Of a stretch of 64,000 nucleotides of DNA, positions 17,974 through 26,795 are shown piece by piece. Source of the stretch: Mucilaginibacter jinjuensis (GTDB taxonomy: Bacteria; Bacteroidota; Bacteroidia; Sphingobacteriales; Sphingobacteriaceae); NCBI RefSeq assembly GCF_028596025.1, contig NZ_CP117167.1, forward strand, positions 1,984,001 through 2,048,000, written 5' to 3'. The notes under the pieces are model-generated. The model was not told the DNA's origin. It searched no databases and worked only from the letters and a program-made list of their open reading frames with translations. The position numbers and the translations under genes are program-made. Within the stretch, counting starts at the first letter, position 1; each line of letters opens with the position of its first letter.

Positions 17974-18888
17974 ATGGACTTTTATCAAAAGATGGTAAAC
18001 TATTACCAAAACGAATCGGGGCATGATAGTTTAAAAGTTATTGGCCTCGCAGTATTACTGCTCTTTTTGGGTGCTTTTTTGAGCTGGAAACTGGCCGGTC
18101 CGTTGTCTGTTTTAAAAGGATTAACGATACCGCTAATCATTGGCGGCCTGTTTTTCGGCATCGCCGGGGCAGCAAGTGGTGTTTATACAAAACGTTCATT
18201 TGTTGAAAAACTGAAGTTGTATGAACATGATAAGCCGGCATTTTTTAAAGCCGAAGTTCCCAGGGTGGAAAAGATTCACAAATCCTGGTTTGGCGTAAGG
18301 CTAGTTTGGACTGTGGTTGCTTTAAGTGGATTAAGCTTACTGATTTTTGCCAAAAAAAATTACCTGATGGGAGTTGGGTTGGGTATCCTTCTTTTTGGAC
18401 TCATGGGGCACGTAGTCGAAGCCTTTTCTTATGCCAGGAATGAAAAATATAAGAACGATGTGCTTAAAGAGGCCGGTGCAGAACATCTTAGTGTATCCTA
18501 TCAGCAACCTATCTCCGTCGATGATGTCAGCCATCTCATAGAATCACCTGTTGAAACTGAGCAAAAGAAAGCAAGGTTAAAATCCCCTTTAGAGCAGCCC
18601 GATTCTGTTAGAAATGAATCCCGCCTTCGGGATACTATCCTGCTGAAAGAAGTGAACGGTTTAAAGACAATATCAACGCCTATTACAGATTCGGATTTAA
18701 AGATTGTGGCCGATCAAATTAATGAAGTGCAAAAAGCTGATAGTACAGGTGATTTTAGCCAGGTTAAACTTTCAATAAATTCTAAAATTAAAGGGAAAAA
18801 ACTGATCGATTATTATAATTCTGATCTGATTCAAAAAGACGGAATAAATGTTAAACACTGTTGGGTTAAAAAGAAATATATCAACTGA
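17974..18888 (+). CDS. Unknown four-helix membrane protein with long cytoplasmic tail
   Basis: The 304-aa product is not recognised. It has two hydrophobic helices near residues 21-65 and two more near 110-150, then a soluble polar tail of about 140 residues (from about 165) that includes a run of charged residues and ends HCWVKKKYIN. No signal peptide or catalytic motif is evident. It follows a TetR gene with its own upstream space. Codon use looks like the surroundings. Confidence 0.7.
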   Translation: MDFYQKMVNYYQNESGHDSLKVIGLAVLLLFLGAFLSWKLAGPLSVLKGLTIPLIIGGLFFGIAGAASGVYTKRSFVEKLKLYEHDKPAFFKAEVPRVEKIHKSWFGVRLVWTVVALSGLSLLIFAKKNYLMGVGLGILLFGLMGHVVEAFSYARNEKYKNDVLKEAGAEHLSVSYQQPISVDDVSHLIESPVETEQKKARLKSPLEQPDSVRNESRLRDTILLKEVNGLKTISTPITDSDLKIVADQINEVQKADSTGDFSQVKLSINSKIKGKKLIDYYNSDLIQKDGINVKHCWVKKKYIN

Positions 18889-18968
18889 ATAATTTATTGT
18901 GTAGTAGGCATTGTAAAAGGGGGAAGTAATAGGATTGTTTCCCTCTCTTTCTGTACCGCTCCAAGTTT

Positions 18969-19388
18969 TTAAAACTTGATAAAGCCAAATTGAACAAACA
19001 TTTGAAGGAGATCCTCTGAAAACCAGGCCTCGGCAATTTTTTCGTTTTCGATACGGTAAAAACTCATCCCATTCCATTTTCCATCTTTATTAGATGGCTC
19101 GTTTCCCAGAAAGGGCCCAGAATTGCGCCCGCTATTGGTAAAAAACATGGCTACTTTGTCATCCTGCCCAATTGTATAAATAATTTCCAGTTTCATATTG
19201 GTGAAAGCGCCATTTATGGCAGATGTTAACATGTTGCGGTAATTTTCAATTCCATCGATATCACCCATAAAACCCCCATGCCATTTCATGTCGGCCGCCC
19301 AAAACTCATCGATCAATTCAAATTTATGCTGATTGATCACTTCCTCTGTAAATCGCTTTACGATTTCAATGTTTTTTTCTATGCTCAT
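18969..19388 (-). CDS. SnoaL-like / ester cyclase family protein
   Basis: The 139-aa protein has the NTF2-like SnoaL pattern: IEIVKRFTEEVINQHKFELI at the start, a DGIENYRNML helix, and the closing strand IENEKIAEAWFSEDLLQMFVQFG. Such proteins are small alpha-beta cones; some are polyketide cyclases or hydrolases and many are of unknown function. It is a single gene on the minus strand, convergent with the membrane protein upstream. Confidence 0.8.
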   Translation of the reverse strand: MSIEKNIEIVKRFTEEVINQHKFELIDEFWAADMKWHGGFMGDIDGIENYRNMLTSAINGAFTNMKLEIIYTIGQDDKVAMFFTNSGRNSGPFLGNEPSNKDGKWNGMSFYRIENEKIAEAWFSEDLLQMFVQFGFIKF

Positions 19389-19769
19389 TTATATTGATTA
19401 ATCTTCTGTTTAACAACTGCATTATACCTGCTCATTTGCACACTCTTGAAATTAACTGTACAAAGATCAGCCGAAGCAGTTATACGTTGTTTTTTTGAAA
19501 GGCTCAAAGTGCTTTTCCGAAAGGCTCATGGATCAATTTATCCATTTAAATAGCCTCGGTATAGATTCTGATGACCAGGCTACATCTAAATGCATTTTTT
19601 AGGATGTTAAGTAACAGTGTTATTATCCATCCTTTCTTTATAAGAATCAACAGGCAGAAGTTTCATGTTATTTTGAACCTGGCCATTCAAAACGACATCC
19701 AATAAGCGTTTGTTTTCAGATTATTTTCCATAGATCTGCTATTTGCTTGATAGCAAGTAATAAAATGAA
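19389..19769. other. Intergenic region without a gene
   Basis: About 380 bp between the SnoaL-like gene and the tRNA terminator. I see no supported coding frame. A direct repeat, GAAAGGCTCA, occurs twice around 19497-19506 and 19519-19528, and a short TTGCT/AGCAA dyad lies near 19743. The promoter of the minus-strand SnoaL-like gene must lie at its left end. Confidence 0.4.
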
Positions 19770-19810
19770 AAAGCGAGACAAGTGACTTTGAATTGTCATT
19801 GTCTCGCTTT
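19770..19810 (-). terminator. Terminator downstream of tRNA-Arg
   Basis: A perfect 12-bp stem (19770-19781 with 19799-19810) directly follows the tRNA 3' end on the minus strand and continues into a T-rich tract. Confidence 0.8.
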
Positions 19811-19812
19811 AG

Positions 19813-19884
19813 TGCTCCCGACGAGATTCGAACTCATATCGATGGTACCGGAAACCATAATTCTATCCATTGAACTACGGGAGC
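19813..19884 (-). tRNA. tRNA-Arg (anticodon CCG)
   Basis: The minus strand folds as a full cloverleaf: acceptor GCTCCCG/CGGGAGC with discriminator A, D-stem GTTC/GAAT, anticodon stem ATGGT/ACCAT with loop TTCCGGT (anticodon CCG, reading CGG), and T-arm ATGAG-TTCGAAT-CTCGT. The CCA end is not encoded. No prophage or island is attached to its 3' end. Confidence 0.95.
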
Positions 19885-20007
19885 AGTGTGGCCGCAAATA
19901 TAGAATATTTCCGTGTTATTTCAGGATGTATAAGTGATCAAAGACCTGTAGTGATACAAATTTGCGCCATTGTTAGATAAATCAATGGTCGTTATTATTA
20001 TACTAAA

Positions 20008-20790
20008 TCAGGTAATTGAACGGTCCAGGTGTACGTAACCACCGTCTACATAAATAATCTGGCCGGTGGTATGGCTGGAAAGCGGGGACAACAAAAAAGC
20101 AGCCATGTTCGCAATTTCTTCAACAGTAGTCATCCGTTTGCCCAATGGAATTTTATCGGTAATGGTTTTTAGTTTTTCCTGTGGATTTTCTACCGTGTTG
20201 ATCCACCGTTCATACAGCGGCGTCCAGCATTCGGCCACAGAAACCGCATTAACCCTGATGTTGTGCGGCAATAATTCTACCGCCCACTCCCTGGTTAGTG
20301 CATTACGCCCCCCGTTTGCAGCGGCGTAAGCAGATGTGCCACCCTGGCCTGTGTCGGCCGTTTTAGAGGTAATATTTAATATACTTCCCTGTGATCTAAT
20401 TAATTGGGGCAAGGCATAATGTGCCATAAGGTAATAATGGACCAGGTTTTTATGAAGCGATTGCATAAACTTTTCGTAATTGCCACTTTGTAGCCCTACG
20501 CCGTCATTTTCACCTGCATTGTTAACAAGCCCATCAATACGCCCAAAGCGATCAATCACGGCTTTCATAGCTTGTTCACAAGCTTCCGGTTCCGACAGGT
20601 TGGCTTCAAACTGGAACGCCTTACCGCCTGCAAGCTCAATTTCATTTACAGTTTTAATGTTTTCTGCAGCCGTGCGGCTTATAATAACAACCTGCGCCCC
20701 CTCACGGCCCAGTACAACTGATATGCCCTTACCAATGCCCCTGGCACCGCCGGTAACAATAATTACTTTATCCCGAAGTTGTAAATCCAT
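20008..20790 (-). CDS. SDR oxidoreductase, probable L-fucose dehydrogenase, with altered active site
   Basis: The 260-aa SDR has the NAD-binding TGGARGIGKG motif, LVNNAGENDG and the catalytic Ser in ILNITSKTAD. The YxxxK motif reads Tyr-Ala-Ala-Ala-Asn (codon AAC) before GGRNALTREW, so the usual lysine is missing. By position in a fucose operon it should oxidise L-fucose to L-fuconolactone. It is the last gene, 14 bp after the lactonase gene. Whether the Asn is a normal feature of this subfamily or a loss of activity cannot be judged here. Another sugar-oxidising role is possible. Confidence 0.8.
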   Translation of the reverse strand: MDLQLRDKVIIVTGGARGIGKGISVVLGREGAQVVIISRTAAENIKTVNEIELAGGKAFQFEANLSEPEACEQAMKAVIDRFGRIDGLVNNAGENDGVGLQSGNYEKFMQSLHKNLVHYYLMAHYALPQLIRSQGSILNITSKTADTGQGGTSAYAAANGGRNALTREWAVELLPHNIRVNAVSVAECWTPLYERWINTVENPQEKLKTITDKIPLGKRMTTVEEIANMAAFLLSPLSSHTTGQIIYVDGGYVHLDRSIT

Positions 20791-20804
20791 TTTGATGAAA
20801 ATTA

Positions 20805-21641
20805 TTAGTCCGATATCCTGTAAAAAGTGGCCGCATTATTATTCCAAAAGTTTTCCTGTGCAGAGTGGGGGAAATCTGTCAGATAATCCTCGAGTACCTC
20901 AATTGTTTTTGCATAACCACCGGCGAGTAAACACACCGGCCAGTCTGACCCGAACATCACACGATTGGGGCCGAAACTGGTAAATACAACATCTAAATAA
21001 GGGGTGATATCTTCCCTGCGCCAATTTAGCCAGTTGGCCTCGGTACAAAATCCCGAAACCTTGCAATATACGTTCGGGTACCGGGCAATGTGCTTTATAT
21101 CTTTTTCCCAGTCTGCCATTTTTTGTGACCGGATCTCGGGTTTAGCTAAATGATCAATAACAAAAGCCTGATCAGGAAATTCTTTTACGAGCCGAATGGC
21201 AGCGGGCAAATGTATTGGCCGTAGCAGCAGATCATAACTGAATTGATATTTAGCAAGTTTAGCTATACCGTTTTTGAACTTTTCGTTTAATAAAAAGTCA
21301 GGGTCAGGCTCTGCTTCAATAATATGCCTGAATCCCTTTATCTGCGAATACTTGCTGAAGAAAGTTAAGCGTTCCTCAATATCGTCGGCCTGTAAATCAA
21401 CCCAGCCTACAACCGCTTTAATAAAAGGGTTGTGGGCTGCCAGATCCAGTAAAAACAGCGTTTCCTGTTCAGATTGGTCTGCCTGAACAGCTATACAGCC
21501 CGAGACTTGGTGCTGCTCCAGGAGTGGTTTTAAGTCGCCCGGCATAAAATCGTGCTTAATCACCTCCATTTCCGGGGTAATCCAACTGTCTTTTACCGGA
21601 TCATAAATCCAGAAATGCTGGTGCGAATCAATTTTTTGCAT
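20805..21641 (-). CDS. Amidohydrolase family, probable L-fuconolactonase
   Basis: The 278-aa protein has the amidohydrolase-2 metal motif DSHQHFW at residues 5-11, the IDHLAKPEI histidine and the late GSDWPVC aspartate. This set is typical of the L-fuconolactone/L-rhamnonolactone hydrolase subgroup. It would open L-fuconolactone to L-fuconate. The start overlaps the end of the preceding FAH-family gene by 14 bp, so translation is coupled. Confidence 0.85.
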   Translation of the reverse strand: MQKIDSHQHFWIYDPVKDSWITPEMEVIKHDFMPGDLKPLLEQHQVSGCIAVQADQSEQETLFLLDLAAHNPFIKAVVGWVDLQADDIEERLTFFSKYSQIKGFRHIIEAEPDPDFLLNEKFKNGIAKLAKYQFSYDLLLRPIHLPAAIRLVKEFPDQAFVIDHLAKPEIRSQKMADWEKDIKHIARYPNVYCKVSGFCTEANWLNWRREDITPYLDVVFTSFGPNRVMFGSDWPVCLLAGGYAKTIEVLEDYLTDFPHSAQENFWNNNAATFYRISD

Positions 21642-22479
21642 ACGCTATTACGGCTTGCCTTGACGATCCTAAGCCATCTATCCCCAATTCAACAACATCG
21701 CCTGCTTTCAGATAAACCGGTGGGTTGAAACCCAAACCAACGCCCGCAGGTGTACCTGTCGAGATCACATCCCCCGGCAACAACGTCATAAACTGGCTTA
21801 CGTAGGCAATTAAAAAAGGTACTTTGAATATAAAATTGGATGTTGTGCCTTGCTGCATTCTTTTACCATTAACGGTTAGCCACAGGTTCAGATTATCAAC
21901 ATCACCAATTTCATCAGCTGTGGCCAGAAAGGGGCCAAGCGGTGCAAATGTATCACAGCCTTTCCCTTTATCCCAGGTACCGTTACGTTCCAGTTGAAAC
22001 TCGCGTTCGGATACATCATTGTGCAGTACATAACCTGCTATGTAATTTGTTGCGTCGGCCTCTTCTATATACGATGCTTTTTTGCCAATAACCACAGCCA
22101 GTTCAACCTCCCAGTCTGTTTTTACAGAGTTCTTGGGGATCATGATCTCGTCATTCGGTCCAACCAATGAGGTGGTGCTTTTCATGAAAATGATCGGTTC
22201 GGATGGTATAGCTGCATTGGTCTCTTTCGCATGGTCGGCGTAATTTAGGCCGATACATACAATTTTTGATGGCCTGGCAATTGGGCTGCCTAAACGGGTT
22301 CCTTCGGCAAGTTTGTCAAGTTTATTATGTTTAACAAATTCTGCTAAGCGGGACAGTCCGTCATTTTCAAAAAAAGTCTCCGTATAATCTTCGCCAAAGG
22401 CAGATGCATCATATTTAATATCGTCAATAATCACTCCCGGCTTTTCTTTTCCGGCCTCACCAAATCTTATTAATTTCAT
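21628..22479 (-). CDS. Fumarylacetoacetate hydrolase family, probable 2,4-diketo-3-deoxy-L-fuconate hydrolase
   Basis: The 283-aa protein starts MKLIRFGEAGKEKPGV, as in the FAH-family enzymes of fucose and rhamnose oxidation. The core has KIVCIGLNYADHAKE, the metal ligands in DWEVELAVVIGK, the GKGCDTFAPLGPFL loop and GDVISTGTPAGVG. The reaction expected from the operon is cleavage of 2,4-diketo-3-deoxy-L-fuconate to pyruvate and L-lactate. The assignment of substrate is by context. Confidence 0.85.
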   Translation of the reverse strand: MKLIRFGEAGKEKPGVIIDDIKYDASAFGEDYTETFFENDGLSRLAEFVKHNKLDKLAEGTRLGSPIARPSKIVCIGLNYADHAKETNAAIPSEPIIFMKSTTSLVGPNDEIMIPKNSVKTDWEVELAVVIGKKASYIEEADATNYIAGYVLHNDVSEREFQLERNGTWDKGKGCDTFAPLGPFLATADEIGDVDNLNLWLTVNGKRMQQGTTSNFIFKVPFLIAYVSQFMTLLPGDVISTGTPAGVGLGFNPPVYLKAGDVVELGIDGLGSSRQAVIAYAKN

Positions 22480-22582
22480 ATTGTTTAGTAGTTTATCGTC
22501 AGCTTTTTATTTGATTAAATTAAGCACCTGGATTGTTATAGATTAATTTTAAGCAGATGCAGGGCTATATATGAATAGAAAT

Positions 22583-23347
22583 TTAATTATTAAGTTTAAT
22601 AAAACCGCCATCAATCGGATAATCGGCGCCGGTTATAAAACCAGATTCGTCCGAACAAAGGTAAAGCGCCAGCGAAGCTACCTCTTCAGGCTCAGCCATG
22701 CGGCCAATAGGTTGACTTTTTGAGAGCTTTGCGAATATCTCATCTTCCTGTCCGGGATAATTTTTAGTAATAAAGCCATCCACAAAAGGGGTGTGCACCC
22801 GTGCCGGCGAAATACTGTTACACCTGATGTTACTGTGCAAATAATCGCGCGCTACAGACATCGACATGGCATAAATGGCACCCTTACTCATGCTATACGC
22901 AAAACGATCTGTAATACCCACGTGCGAGGCAATTGATGCCATATTGAGGATAACACCACCGTTGCCCTGTTTCATAACCGGTATAGCGGCATATAAACAA
23001 TTATAAGCGCCTTTTACATTTACATTGTAAACGCGGTCAAAATCGGCTGCTGCAGTGTTTTCAACATTACCCACATGGGCTATCCCGGCATTGTTCACCA
23101 AAATATCAATCCTGCCAATCTGCTTAAAAGCATTAACTACAGCTTGCTGGTCACTTACGTCTGCTGCAACAGCATGGGCATTACCGCCCGTTTGTTTAAT
23201 CTCGGTAGCTACTTGCTGTGCGGCCTCCAAATTTAACTCAACAATATATACTGTAGCTCCCTGGCGGGCAAACAACAAAGCAATCGCCTTGCCTATACCG
23301 CTGCCGCCGCCTGTAATAACCGCTATTTTATTTTCTAAACTAAACAT
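22583..23347 (-). CDS. SDR oxidoreductase, probable 2-keto-3-deoxy-L-fuconate dehydrogenase
   Basis: The 254-aa SDR has a complete set of motifs: TGGGSGIGKA, LVNNAGIAHVG, catalytic Ser in ILNMASIASHVG and YSMSK (Tyr and Lys both present). In contrast to the other SDR of this operon, its active site is canonical. The role, oxidation of 2-keto-3-deoxy-L-fuconate at C4, follows from the pathway and its place between the dehydratase and the FAH-family hydrolase. It starts 9 bp after the dehydratase stop; a 103-bp gap follows. Confidence 0.8.
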   Translation of the reverse strand: MFSLENKIAVITGGGSGIGKAIALLFARQGATVYIVELNLEAAQQVATEIKQTGGNAHAVAADVSDQQAVVNAFKQIGRIDILVNNAGIAHVGNVENTAAADFDRVYNVNVKGAYNCLYAAIPVMKQGNGGVILNMASIASHVGITDRFAYSMSKGAIYAMSMSVARDYLHSNIRCNSISPARVHTPFVDGFITKNYPGQEDEIFAKLSKSQPIGRMAEPEEVASLALYLCSDESGFITGADYPIDGGFIKLNN

Positions 23348-23356
23348 AGTTAATGA

Positions 23357-25021
23357 TTATAATGAAACGCCTCTTTTCCATGGTATAAAATCATCCTGAC
23401 CCAGTTTTTCTGCTTTTGTTCTGTGCTTAACGCTGGCCAGTTCAATTACATAATCCAGCATACGGTATGCAGCCTCTGCAATAGTTTCCTCACCCTCAAT
23501 AATGGTTCCGCAGTTAATATCAATAATATCCGGCATTTTTTGGTAAAGCTTAGTATTGGTCGAGATTTTTACCACCGGGGTTATCGGGTTACCTGTGGGT
23601 GTGCCAAGCCCGGTTGTAAACAAAACAATGTTGGCACCGGCAGCTACTTCGGCAGTGGTACTTTCAATATCGCTGCCGGGGGTACACAGTAAATTGAGCC
23701 CCGGTTTGGTTACCTTTTCGGGGTAATCCAGCACATCGGTAACAGGGGAGGTGCCGCCTTTTTTGGCTGCACCGGCAGATTTAATAGCATCGGTAATTAA
23801 CCCGTCCTTAATATTGCCGGGCGATGGGTTGGCGTAAAAACCAGAACCATCGGCCACTGCACGGGCGTTATAGGTGGTCATAAGCTCCATAAAGCGGGAA
23901 GCGGTAGCCTCATCTACACAACGGTCGCTCAACTCTTGTTCAACGCCGCATAGTTCCGGAAACTCGGCTAAAACCACACTGCCGCCCATCGTAACTAACA
24001 TGTCTGACAAGTAGCCCAACGCAGGGTTGGCAGAGATTCCCGAAAAGCCATCAGAGCCGCCGCACTCCAGCCCAATGCATAGTTTGGATAGTGGGGCAGG
24101 TATTCTTTCGTGTTGATCAGCTTCAATAAGCCCCACAAAGGTGCGCTTTAAGGCTTCGTGCAGCATGGCAGTTTCGGTGCCTGATTGTTGTTGCTCTAAC
24201 ACGACCAGTGGTTTGCTGAATGCCGGGTCACGTTTCATGATTTCGGCTTGCAAAATGCTGGCCTGTGCATGCTGGCAACCCAAACTTAGCACCGTTGCGC
24301 CTGCCACGTTAGGATGGGTAATATAACCGGCAAGCAAGCCGCACAAGGCATCAGAATCTGTCCTGGTGCCACCACAGCCCATATCGTGGTTGATGAATTT
24401 TATACCATCGATGTTCTTGAATAAGCGGTGTGCCGTATCGTTTTCGGGAGAGAGCTCAAGATCCGCCCGGAGTATTTCTTCAACGCTTTTACCGGCCTGG
24501 TACATATCGATCAGGCTATCTACTTCGCTTTCGTATCCCCGGGGTTTAGTGAAACCAAGTTTGGCCGAAAGCGCCTCCTTCATTACATTAATATTTCTGT
24601 TCTCACAAAACACCAATGGGATTACCAGCCAGTAATTGGCCGTACCTACCGAGCCATCTGCCCGGTGATAGCCCATAAATTTGCGGTTTTCAAAAGCGCT
24701 TACATCCGGCTTATGCCAGGCTGTTTTACGGCTGCCCATTTTAAAATCACTTGCAGCGTGCACAATATTATTTACCGTAACAGCGCCGCCTTGTACAATG
24801 GGGGCAGAGGCTTTGCCCACCAATACGCCATACATGTGGATAGGAGCACCCGGCTGTAATTCGGTTACAGTAAACTTGTGCTTGGCGGCCACATTTTCTG
24901 CCAATGCAAACTGCTGCCCATCGAAGTTAATTAAGGTACCCGCAGGCAGGTCTTGCAGTGCAACCAGTACATTGTCGGTTGGGTGAATTTGTATATAGGT
25001 ATGTCTCGTATTTGCTGACAT
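23357..25021 (-). CDS. UxaA family dehydratase, probable L-fuconate dehydratase
   Basis: The 554-aa protein joins an N-terminal SAF domain (about residues 8-75, with LQDLPAGTLINFDG) to a UxaA/altronate dehydratase-type catalytic part (MGYHRADGSVGTANYWLVIP, INHDMGCGGTRTD, LSLGCQHAQ, GLECGGSDGFSGISANPALG). Such enzymes dehydrate aldonates using iron. In this operon the dehydration step from L-fuconate has no enolase-superfamily candidate, so this protein most likely fills it. Altronate or galactarate dehydration is the alternative. Confidence 0.75.
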   Translation of the reverse strand: MSANTRHTYIQIHPTDNVLVALQDLPAGTLINFDGQQFALAENVAAKHKFTVTELQPGAPIHMYGVLVGKASAPIVQGGAVTVNNIVHAASDFKMGSRKTAWHKPDVSAFENRKFMGYHRADGSVGTANYWLVIPLVFCENRNINVMKEALSAKLGFTKPRGYESEVDSLIDMYQAGKSVEEILRADLELSPENDTAHRLFKNIDGIKFINHDMGCGGTRTDSDALCGLLAGYITHPNVAGATVLSLGCQHAQASILQAEIMKRDPAFSKPLVVLEQQQSGTETAMLHEALKRTFVGLIEADQHERIPAPLSKLCIGLECGGSDGFSGISANPALGYLSDMLVTMGGSVVLAEFPELCGVEQELSDRCVDEATASRFMELMTTYNARAVADGSGFYANPSPGNIKDGLITDAIKSAGAAKKGGTSPVTDVLDYPEKVTKPGLNLLCTPGSDIESTTAEVAAGANIVLFTTGLGTPTGNPITPVVKISTNTKLYQKMPDIIDINCGTIIEGEETIAEAAYRMLDYVIELASVKHRTKAEKLGQDDFIPWKRGVSL

Positions 25022-25032
25022 ATTTTTGGGTA

Positions 25033-25362
25033 TTAAAGCTTAAAAATCTGCTCCATCAACATCCACTTTTCGCCCGGATTGGCGTTGGGTAATGCTTGCT
25101 GATATTGCCACATTAGTTTCTCCCATTCTTGCACCTTGCTGTTAACCTCGTCGGCAGCGGCCTTTTTTTCAAAGCTGAAATCATCATTTACGTCCATGAT
25201 CATAAATAGACGGTTTGTAATGCGGTATATTTCCATACTTTCTATCCCCGCATCTTTAATGCTTTTGATGATCTCGGGCCAAACTGCTTTGTGTCGTTCT
25301 TCATACACAGCAATTAAGCGGGGATCGTCTTTTAAATCCAGGGCTAAGCAATATCTTTTCAT
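25033..25362 (-). CDS. L-rhamnose/L-fucose mutarotase family protein
   Basis: The 109-aa product is a RhaM-type dimeric alpha-beta barrel: RYCLALDLKDDPRLIAVYEE, HKAVWPEI with the catalytic His, then SMEIYRITNRLFMIMD and WEKLMWQYQ. It interconverts anomers of a 6-deoxyhexose, here probably L-fucose supplied by FucP. Its start overlaps the 3' end of fucP by 4 bp. Confidence 0.85.
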   Translation of the reverse strand: MKRYCLALDLKDDPRLIAVYEERHKAVWPEIIKSIKDAGIESMEIYRITNRLFMIMDVNDDFSFEKKAAADEVNSKVQEWEKLMWQYQQALPNANPGEKWMLMEQIFKL

Positions 25363-26633
25363 AGGGTTTGGCTAAGCTGGGTAACATTTACTCTTTGATG
25401 TCCTTTAAGGCCATAGTATAGCACCACACAAAAGCAAATTAATGGTACGATATAAGCGTTTTGGATACTGCCTGTTCGATCAGAAATTACGCCCATCAGC
25501 AAAGGTGCTGCCGCCCCGCCAATGATAGACATCACCAGGAATGATGCACCTATCTTAGCCTCATTCCCCAGTCCGTTTATACCCAAAGCAAAAATGGTGG
25601 GATACATGATCGACATAAAAAACGGTACAGCAATTACGGCATATAAGGCCGTTTGATTGGAAGCATTAAGAGCGATTAATAGTAATGTGATATTAATAGC
25701 TGCATAAATGCTGAGCAGTACCGACGGTTTTACATAACGCATTAAAAAGGTGCCGATAAAGCGCCCTGCCATAAAACCAACCATGGCAATGCCACCCCAT
25801 AAAAAGGCTGCTTGTTTCTCATTTACCCCCGCCACATATTTGGCATAGCGTATAAAAAAACTGCCAACCCCCACCTGCGCACCCACATAAAAAAACTGTG
25901 CGATTACCGACCACCTGAAATGGGAATGACGCAGCACCTTAACGGAGAAATCTGTTGCGGGCGAGTGCAGGTCATCTGGATCAGCGTTTACCTCGGGAAT
26001 CTTAGTGATCACAAACAGGATGATGAGTAAAGTAACGGCCACGCCAATAATTAAATAGGGCATTTTAACAGTATCGGCTTCTGATTGCAGGTAGCTGGTG
26101 AATTGATGCTGACTCATTAGTTTTAATTGGGCCGGTGTATGCTCGATACCTGTTAATATAAATTTGCCGCCAATAATGGGTGCGATAAAAGAGCCTAAAC
26201 CATTAAAAGATTGTGCCATATTAAGCCTTTGTGCCGATGTGGCTTTATCTCCCAAAAAAGTGATATATGGGTTCGCTACAGCCTCTAAAAAGGTAGCCCC
26301 GCTGGCAATAACAAATAACCCGAATAAAAAGAAAGGATAGCTGCGTGTTGAAGCCGCGGGGATAAATAAAAATGCCCCGGTAGCATATAATATCAGGCCG
26401 ATGATAATGCCCTTTTTGTAGCCGTAACGGTGCATAAACAACCCTGCCGGCACCGCTATGATAAAATATGCCAGGTAAACTGATAGATCTATAAACGAGG
26501 ATTGGGTATCATTAAGCTGGCAGGCCTTTTTTAAATGCGGGATTAGTATTGGATTAATATTGTGAAGAAACGCCCATAAAAAAAACAGGGACGTAACCAA
26601 TATTAATGGGAAAAGGTATTTGCTTTTCAGCAT
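25359..26633 (-). CDS. fucP: L-fucose:H+ symporter
   Basis: The 424-aa major facilitator has about 12 membrane helices. It shows the FucP hallmarks FFLWAFLHNINPILIPHLKKACQ at the N-terminus (given here in part), LSVYLAYFIIAVPAGLFMHR and the FLEAVANPYITFLG stretch of helix 4. It brings L-fucose into the cytoplasm and is the first gene of the seven-gene operon. The AraC regulator is divergent, with 162 bp in between. Confidence 0.9.
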   Translation of the reverse strand: MLKSKYLFPLILVTSLFFLWAFLHNINPILIPHLKKACQLNDTQSSFIDLSVYLAYFIIAVPAGLFMHRYGYKKGIIIGLILYATGAFLFIPAASTRSYPFFLFGLFVIASGATFLEAVANPYITFLGDKATSAQRLNMAQSFNGLGSFIAPIIGGKFILTGIEHTPAQLKLMSQHQFTSYLQSEADTVKMPYLIIGVAVTLLIILFVITKIPEVNADPDDLHSPATDFSVKVLRHSHFRWSVIAQFFYVGAQVGVGSFFIRYAKYVAGVNEKQAAFLWGGIAMVGFMAGRFIGTFLMRYVKPSVLLSIYAAINITLLLIALNASNQTALYAVIAVPFFMSIMYPTIFALGINGLGNEAKIGASFLVMSIIGGAAAPLLMGVISDRTGSIQNAYIVPLICFCVVLYYGLKGHQRVNVTQLSQTL

Positions 26634-26795
26634 GGCTTTTTAGGATAATTGGTAAACAAATTAATTGAATATAATCTGTTAAAAAATTGCTAATATGCGC
26701 CAATGATTAAGCGATATTGTCCTTTTAGTAAGATGATTTTCAAACTCATGGCATTATCGTTGAACTTTAAGTGCCAGCAACGATCTATCCAATAA

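Noticed and set aside
19813..19884. tRNA as attachment site of a genomic island
   Set aside because: No integrase, no direct repeat of the tRNA 3' end found nearby, and the neighbouring genes look native.
20480..20983. 167-aa plus-strand frame across the SDR and lactonase genes
   Set aside because: Spans two well-supported minus-strand genes and has no domain.
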